Part shown: positions 57,712 to 64,000 of the stretch, piece by piece | Position numbering within the stretch: the stretch's first letter is position 1 | Layout of the letters: each line of letters begins with the position of its first letter | Assembly (NCBI GenBank): GCA_026936325.1 | Contig: JAPTHN010000042.1 | Location: 1,860,001-1,924,000, forward strand | DNA from: Platynereis dumerilii | Lineage: Eukaryota > Annelida > Polychaeta > Phyllodocida > Nereididae | Reading direction: 5' to 3' | DNA: 64,000 nt | Program-made: the position numbers and the translations under genes | Notes under the pieces: model-generated | Seen by the model: the letters and a program-made list of their open reading frames with translations, nothing else | Databases searched by the model: none | Told to the model about the DNA's origin: nothing

Positions 57712-58289
57712 TTTACTGATCATTTCAAATGATTTTAAGTTTAAAAAATGATTTAATGTTCATTCTACTTGCTTACATATTCCACAGACAAAGATATTTT
57801 TATGATAAGTATAGACCGGAGACAGTTGTGGATTTTTCCCTGCAATAAAGTAAGATAATTTGAAGCCTCATCAATACCTTGCAAGCCAGTAAAAATAAGT
57901 AAAATAGTGGCCAACACTTCATTGATTCTACTTCATTGTGGTAATTGTCAAGTTGACTATATATTATATATACGCCAAATAGAAAATTTATGAACTATGA
58001 ACCTCCTAAATACTATTTAATTATACAAAAATGCTTCAAAGTGAGTCCTTGTGCCCAGTTATGTGGAGTTGAGTTGTATGTCATTGAGACCTCATCTGTT
58101 GGAACATTGAGGAATACCTGCAGTAATTCTTTTGCCAACCAATATTACTTCTAATCAATTTCGCTCACTTTGATCTTTGAAGATCCACATGCCAAAAACC
58201 TATCCCTAAAATCCATCAGAAACAACCACAGCTTAAACAAATTGGTCTGACCAGGAACTTCTTTCAATCTAATTACTTTTTATCACTGT

Positions 58290-58614
58290 GCATCTGCACT
58301 GCCTATCTGCCAAGATGACAACTCTAGAGTGTTAATTCCTGGTGCCTAAACCGACAACTCCTTGAGTCAAAATTACTAAAAGGTTGTCAATGTGACAAAT
58401 ATTGGATTAGTAAGCTGTACCACTCAGGTAATCAGAGCTGCCAGATGGTGATCAAATTGACTACCTTTCGGACACTTAAATAGTCAACATAGTCATTTTG
58501 ATTATGATTGAATAGTCAAAATAACTTTCCAGGAAGTCAGCACCACATTTTTGCAACCATTACTAACCTAAACTAGTAATAAACTAGTCACAATGACAAC
58601 CAGATGTTTACAGT
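58290..58614. mobile_element. second copy of the CACTCTAAACA MITE, inverted and decayed
   Basis: Reverse complement of 51844-52168: GATGACAACTCTAGAGTG, TAATTCCTGGTGCCTAAACC, GACAACTCCTT, CTGCCAGATGGTGATCAAAT, TTTTTGCAACCATTACTA. The outer end near 58290 has lost its match to the inverted terminus. Confidence 0.75.
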
Positions 58615-59073
58615 CTGGTGCGAATTGCGGGCTATGACTTTTTTAGACGTTTATGGTATCCAATCCCTCTGTTCACTCTCTCCATCACTCTGTCTTTCTT
58701 TATTCAAAATGTTCACAAAATATTTATGATAAAAATGTTATCGAAGCCTCATGTGACGGAAATCTGTATTAGTGATAATGAAAACCCAAATACGATAAAA
58801 CATTAGGTCAATCTTCTAACAATGCCAGGTAAATTTGTTATGATATATTCTTAAGGTTTCCCATCATTTTACTTCTAATTCAAACACTATCAACTTCAAA
58901 GCAAGAGGAACTTACATAATCTGAGGATATAATCGACATTTTGATTTAAACTTTAATACCTTGAAAAACCTGTGGAATTTTTTTTCTTGGCCTACTTATT
59001 TCTTCCGCAATGAAATCTCTAATTAGATTGGTTGGTTCTAATCTTTCAATCATTTTTTTATTTTGAAACATCA

Positions 59074-59186
59074 TTTCTCTTCTCTTCTCTTCTCTTCTCT
59101 TCTCTTCTCTTCTCTTCTCTTCTCTTCTCTTCTCTTCTCTTCACTTCTCTTCTCTTCTCTTCTCTTCTCTTCTCTTCTCTTCTCTT
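59074..59186. repeat. (TTCTC)n pentanucleotide microsatellite
   Basis: About 22 copies of TTCTC with one CACTT interruption near 59142. Frames on both strands are repeat products. Confidence 0.95.
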
Positions 59187-59602
59187 CAATTTGCAAACTT
59201 ATTTTGGTCGCTTGAGCAGAAAGACTGCTTGCAAAGATTCTCCACAGTTTCATTAAAATTTAACAAGACAATTTTTTTTTCAAAGTTTTATATTTTTCTG
59301 AAATAGTTGTTTAAAGCAAAGAGAACAAACGACCTCTCTCTTGGAGTAATTTTGATTCTTCTAAATAGAGTGCGAAGAGGTATTGTTTTGTATCTAGACA
59401 AATAATTAAAATATCAGTTTGGAAATCTCATTGCGCAGAGGAAAGGATAAGCAGAGAGAGAGAATGGGCAGCAAGAGAAGCATGAAATGAAGAGACAGGG
59501 AGCACGGGAGATGGGGAGAGGGAGGGACAGGATAGGGCACGAAAGAACTGAATAATTGATTGGCTGATAAGAAAAAGAAAGAAAGATAGACAGACATATT
59601 AA

Positions 59603-60049
59603 CAGGGCTTTGGAGTCGGAGTTCGGAGTCGGAGTCGTGGAGTCAGAGGTTTTTGGGTGGATTCGGAGTCGCAGTCGGAGTCGAACTTTGATTGTCAGGT
59701 AGAGTCAGAGTCAGAGTCGGAAATTAAATTGCTGACTCCTGACTCCTAAAGATAACTAATAAAAAACACAATTAAAAAATTACAAAAATATCAAATGTAT
59801 CCCAAATTTTAAATAAAATTTCCTAAACAAGTATTCATATATATACAAAAGCCAATGAAAACTTTGTAGAATTACTTTTTCTCCCCTGTTCAACAAGTAA
59901 TATTATTAGCAATAATGCCGATAAGCGGAGTCAGGAGTCAGAGTCGGAGTTGTAATTCAGGAGGCCCTAGGAGTCGGAGTCGGAGTCGCTTTTCAGAAAG
60001 CCAGAGGAGTCGGGAGTCGGTTCAATTATTACCCGACTCTGAAGCCCTG
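59603..60049. mobile_element. hAT-type MITE rich in GGAGTC repeats, perfect 8-bp target duplication
   Basis: CAGGGCTTTGGAGTCGGAG at the left and CGACTCTGAAGCCCTG at the right are inverted ends. CATATTAA flanks it at 59595-59602 and 60050-60057. Both subterminal regions are built of GGAGTC/GGAGTCA repeats with an AT-rich middle (59760-59910). 447 bp, no ORF. The 8-bp duplication and CAGGG ends indicate hAT. Confidence 0.92.
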
Positions 60050-62166
60050 CATATTAACAATTTGAAAATTAAATTTATTCTGTCAAATAAACAAATACTT
60101 ACATTACTTCACTTCGGCAGAAAGGAAGGACATTGGTATCAGCATTGTATATAGCTAGCCTACCAACAAGGTGATCAATGTTGTTCTAAAAATAAGGCTG
60201 TTACGGAAATGGGGAGACACTTGCTGGTTGGCGTAATAACTACTCCTCATCAAGGCTATATTGAAGGCAGTAATTACACTTAGTACTAAAAGTTCCCATT
60301 ATATTCTAGCAATTCTTGCTGCAATATTACATAGGTATATGAATAATGCTTATGTCTAATGAATTTAAGTAATTTCTTCAGACATGAATATTATCCTTTT
60401 TCTTTGTCCTTTAATAAATCGCCTATCAATAAGTCATTCAGTTTGTCAGTCTGTCAGTCTGTCTGTATATCTTTGATCTTTTGAAAACTTGCAATTGAAA
60501 CACATGTACACAGTCATTGTGCTTCTGTGAACTAGGGTGGTTTCTTTGAAATGCCATCTCTTAATGACAGGCCTATTTTGTATGTTTTGGTACCCGTGAA
60601 AATTTTTCAAGTATCATAATTGTGTTCCTCTATCATCCACGTGAACACATTAGAAGACATCAAAGGAGACTCTTTTTTCCTTTGCTGGCCAGCACAAAGG
60701 AGTATTACCTGGGTGAACAAAGAATGAGAGCAATCGGATCTGTCAGTAGTATATAGGCTGTAAATGGATCATAATTATGATAAAACATTAAATTCATGGT
60801 GAAACGTATCAGTGTCCATGCTTGGCTTTCAAAGTATTTGACACATTGGAATTAATTAAATATGAACAATATTGAATACATTTTACATTTTCTTCTCAAA
60901 CTTCATAAATCAACCCTACAAGCAGTTAATTAAAAAAAACACTCTTTATTATGTAACTGCAAATATAAAACAACCACTTGCCATAACCCGTTTACATGCA
61001 TATACCTGCCTCAAAATACATTTGAGTATCAAAATTGTCAAATAGTTAATACTTTTTAGAAAATACCATTACAGCATCTTTCTGTTCAGCATTATTGCTT
61101 TTCCAGTGTTCACCGAGCCACTATTCCTGGTTTCCTTATTCATGTGCTGACACCTTCTATTAATATCAACTGCTCCTTTAGACTTCATTTATCTTTGAAA
61201 GACTATCCCACTTTCTATTGCCCAGCACAGTACTACATCCAATTGCCCTTTTCTTGCTCTTTGCTGCACCAGCCAAGGAACCCATTGACACCTCGCAGAC
61301 TCATTTCCTATTTTATTCATGGGTACGGCATGTTGGACTTTCCCCAGGTACTGTATGCAGAGTCTCGTTAATGTCAAAAGGGAACTTAGGAATCCCTAAA
61401 GACCCGGAGCCAACTCTGACAACCATTTTAGCTGAATCACCAGAAAGCAATTACTCTACCAACATGTTCAACTATAACCACAGAAGACTGGCCTGTTGTG
61501 AATCAATTAACCACAATAGTCATGGTCTATCTGAATGTCCAAAACCTCCCGGAGATTTTATTAGAGTAGTGAGTTTTAGATAAATAATTATTAGCAGTGC
61601 TTAACCGTAGTGCATTTTAGGTAGATAATTATTTGAAGTGAAACAATTCAATAATGCACAGTACCTGTATATTTCTTTGGAAGTATACAAAATAGTTAAA
61701 CAATTTAATAAAAAGGTAACAATGTATGATCATTGCAAAAAAAATGATGAATTTTGTTGTTATGAAAACCCTGAAAAATAATGTGTGGATATTGTAGTTC
61801 CAGTACTGATAATTAATTCTGTATGGCTCATTACTGTAATAATTGGTAAATTTTCCTACATGGCTACATTACATGATAACCTTTTGATCCCTGATATAAT
61901 TCTAGGTGGGCTATATTTCCCTACCATCTCATGTCATTAGTGAACAGCTTTGATCACTTAAGACCGAGCAGGAATGTGCCTGCATCCAAAGTTACATATT
62001 TCAAAATCTGCATGAAGCCATCAGACATTCTCTCATTTCTGACAGTCGCCACTTGTTAAGCTTCATCCGCAGATTGTGTGAAGTCATTTTGAAATGTTGA
62101 GTTGAGTGCACTGTAAGAATGGACTCTCAAGCATTTGATATTGTTTTATGCTCAGTAGGTGCAACA

Positions 62167-62465
62167 AGAGTTCCCCGTGGCCTAATGGTTAAGCATGCTT
62201 ATTCACTGGCTGTGAGGGCGTGGGTTCGAATCTCACCCCGGGAACTCACTTTAGTCCAAGCCCATGGGACATTAAATGGAGGCGGGTTGTATCCAGTGTT
62301 CTATGCTGGGGCAACTGAAAGACCCTGGGCATCCCTGAATTAATAGGGTATGTGCCAGACTCCAAGTCTTCTCATTACATCATCATGCAGCAATCGCCTG
62401 CCTCGATATAGCCCACTAAGGTGCTGCAGAGGCGTAATACACAAACAAACAAACAAACAAACAAA
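62167..62465 (+). mobile_element. full-length tRNA-derived SINE with 14-bp target duplication
   Basis: The head CCCCGTGGCCTAATGGTTAA, GCATGC (A box) and GGTTCGAATCTCACCCCGGG (B box) is followed by a ~210-bp body and a (CAAA)n tail at 62439-62465. CAGTAGGTGCAACA flanks it at 62153-62166 and 62466-62479. It is a different family from the SINE at 40220. A pol III promoter appears intact; perfect duplications mean a recent insertion. Confidence 0.95.
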
Positions 62466-62793
62466 CAGTAGGTGCAACACGGTGCATAAATTGTGAGCAA
62501 TTTTCTGACATTTGTTATTTTAATAAAAAGCTCAAGACATTAATGAAAAAAAGAGTTATCTTATCATCCTGTTTTACTTTGACAAAAAAGCAACAAAGTA
62601 CTGTTGACATACAAGGCAGTTTGTTGCCAATGAATATTTTGTGCTGTTATTCGAAATAAATAATGCATCTACAGTATGGCAGAAAAAAAAACCCATCGGC
62701 TACTTTAAGTTTCTGCCGAGCCCTTAATTGAAGAAATTTTTTAAGTTCCAATTACCCCCACAAATTTCCACATTTTGCCATTTGATAGACATC

Positions 62794-63012
62794 TAGGGTA
62801 GGATGGGACTGGTGCCCCACACTTTGGAAATCTTCGGCGGATCAAATCTAACTTTTTTTTCGCAAGTGAGGTTGCATATGAGAGTATGTGCGTAAAATTT
62901 GCTACCTCTAAATATGAGCTGAAATTTATACACATACTCTCATATGCCAACTCACTTGAAAAAAAGTTAGGTTTGATCTGCAAATATTGGAGCCCTAGTC
63001 CCACCCTAATCC
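62794..63012. mobile_element. 219-bp hairpin MITE
   Basis: TAGGGTAGGATGGGACT, GATCAAATCTAACTTTTTTT, GCATATGAGAGTATGTGCG on the left pair with TACACATACTCTCATATGCC, AAAAAAAGTTAGGTTTGATC, AGTCCCACCCTAATCC on the right. Short loop of about 36 bases. No ORF. Confidence 0.8.
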
Positions 63013-63041
63013 AGGGGACAAGCTATTCCCTGCGGTCTTCT

Positions 63042-63117
63042 TTAAAGTCTTCTGCAAACTGTTTCTGCGAACGATGCATAATTATACTGCTCAGAAACAG
63101 TTTTCAGAAGACTTTAA
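63042..63117. repeat. 76-bp palindrome adjoining the hairpin MITE
   Basis: TTAAAGTCTTCTGCAAACTG, TTTCTG pairs with CAGAAACAGTTTTCAGAAGA, CTTTAA, with one mismatch and a loop of about 24 bases. Confidence 0.8.
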
Positions 63118-63780
63118 TATGTCATGACATATGGAAATAAGATCTCAGCATGACCAACTTTAGTAGTATTTCATATATATTGTGTATTTGACCTGTTTTA
63201 TTGATGAGTTCATCCCGAATAATCATGCGTTAGCTGCAGCTATTTGATGTTAGATTGATATCAGTCAAGCAGTGTTGTTTCTGAATCTGAGTATGTCTTC
63301 TGGGGGTATGAGGAACCTTTATTTCAGATAGTGTATTTTTGTTCAATGGGTTGCACTGTATATCATCATCACTCTTGCACATATAAACATTCACATGAAG
63401 TCAGAGGAAGATTGGCATAGATTTTGTCTGCTAATGTCCATAATATACCATAATATATTAAAAAGCAACGATAATTTTCAGAAATTTAATTGCTGCTTAT
63501 TCTTAAACATTGGACATAGAGTATTTTTTTCTAAGGTATCTTTGTTTTTCACCAAGAGGTCTGAGGCAAAATCTTACTTTATCTTACCTCTTTTTTTGCT
63601 CTTTGAAAAATATTGAAGTAGAAAAGAGATGCTCGGATATAATATACTCCAGAACATCCATGGGTAACAACATATTCCTTCTTTGAGTGTTCTTTCTTCT
63701 TGGCTCACTTTAAGTGCAACTTGAACTCTCCCCCTTGGTGAGACTTGGTCATGAGACCAGGTAGTCATTGATGGGAAGAT

Positions 63781-64000
63781 GGCAGTGGTATACCAATTTG
63801 CGACTTTGCCTGGTCATTGTGAGGCATAATGCTTGACAGTTTCATTTCATACATGGTAGACTAAGACTGACATGAAAGTTTTGTTCACTTGCCTTTGAGT
63901 TCATGTAATGGTGCAGAGCAAAAATATTCAGGGGCGTAGATTTTTCATTTTTGTAGCGGGGGATGATTTCGGTGAATGCAAACTTTGCCCGAGGCCAACG
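63781..64000. other. window end; possible transposon edge
   Basis: From about 63930 the sequence turns G-rich (GGGGCGTAGATTT, GTAGCGGGGGATGA), the style of a hAT-type end, but it is cut by the window. Nothing else recognised. Confidence 0.3.

Larger units (their letters stand above)
54900..63780 (-). repeat. low-copy segment, copy C (inverted)
   Basis: Reverse complement, in order, of copy B: 56690-56860 with 41920-42060; 56990-57110 with 41600-41760; 57430-57700 with 41110-41390; 57900-58270 with 40960-40842 and 25871-25480; 60170-60280 with 22840-22730; 63575-63770 with 19790-19560. It also matches A at 8690-8750 (60430-60475, CAAACTGA(A/C)(T/A)GA). It lacks the 15 kb foldback and has its own insertions. 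Stretches such as 60480-62150 hold no other recognised feature. Confidence 0.72.

Overview
The window looks like intergenic or intronic DNA from a marine invertebrate. It is AT-rich, heavily loaded with DNA transposons and foldback elements, and shows no recognisable host gene, no rRNA and no free-standing tRNA gene. The repeat types seen (a two-gene Harbinger, tRNA-headed SINEs, CR1-like and RTE-like LINE fragments, hAT MITEs, long-armed foldback elements) fit an invertebrate deuterostome, most likely an echinoderm. That is inference from repeat content, not a species call. Layout: positions 1-~6375 hold most of a PIF/Harbinger DNA transposon (left end outside the window). It carries two convergent genes: a MADF/SANT-like DNA-binding protein with AT-hook and S-P-x-K motifs and a long glutamine tail (449-2928, +), and a HARBI1-type DDE transposase (4525-5799, -). 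Between them lies about 1 kb of GATA-based composite minisatellite. Unusually, both genes end, 36 and 72 bases after their stops, in a 6-bp stem with a 4-base loop, then ACCA and a purine-rich box resembling the histone downstream element. This is the 3' end signal of replication-dependent histone mRNAs, not a poly(A) signal. Positions 6376-63780 are built around three diverged copies of one multi-kilobase low-copy segment: copy A (6376-12790, direct), copy B (~18640-42400, direct, split by a large insertion) and copy C (~54900-63780, inverted). The copies act as natural empty sites for one another and let several insertions be bounded to the base. The largest is a ~15 kb non-coding foldback element (25876-40837) with arms of several kilobases, a 4-bp TAGT target duplication, and an empty site in copy C near 57995. 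It contains nested SINEs, MITEs and a 1.6 kb inverted-terminal element with a 6-bp target duplication. Other foldbacks are at 21531-22590, 43580-45410 and 45641-51361. The last has arms made of ~360-bp tandem repeats, like Rehavkus or sea-urchin TU-type elements. Two hAT-type MITEs have perfect 8-bp target duplications (24774-24965, 59603-60049). How the parts work together: only the Harbinger pair looks like a working gene set, with the MADF-like protein as DNA-binding partner and the DDE protein as nuclease. The shared histone-like 3' ends suggest S-phase-linked, poly(A)-free mRNAs for both genes, which would be a new regulatory habit for a transposon. Everything else is non-autonomous or decayed. 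All identities and boundaries were judged by eye.
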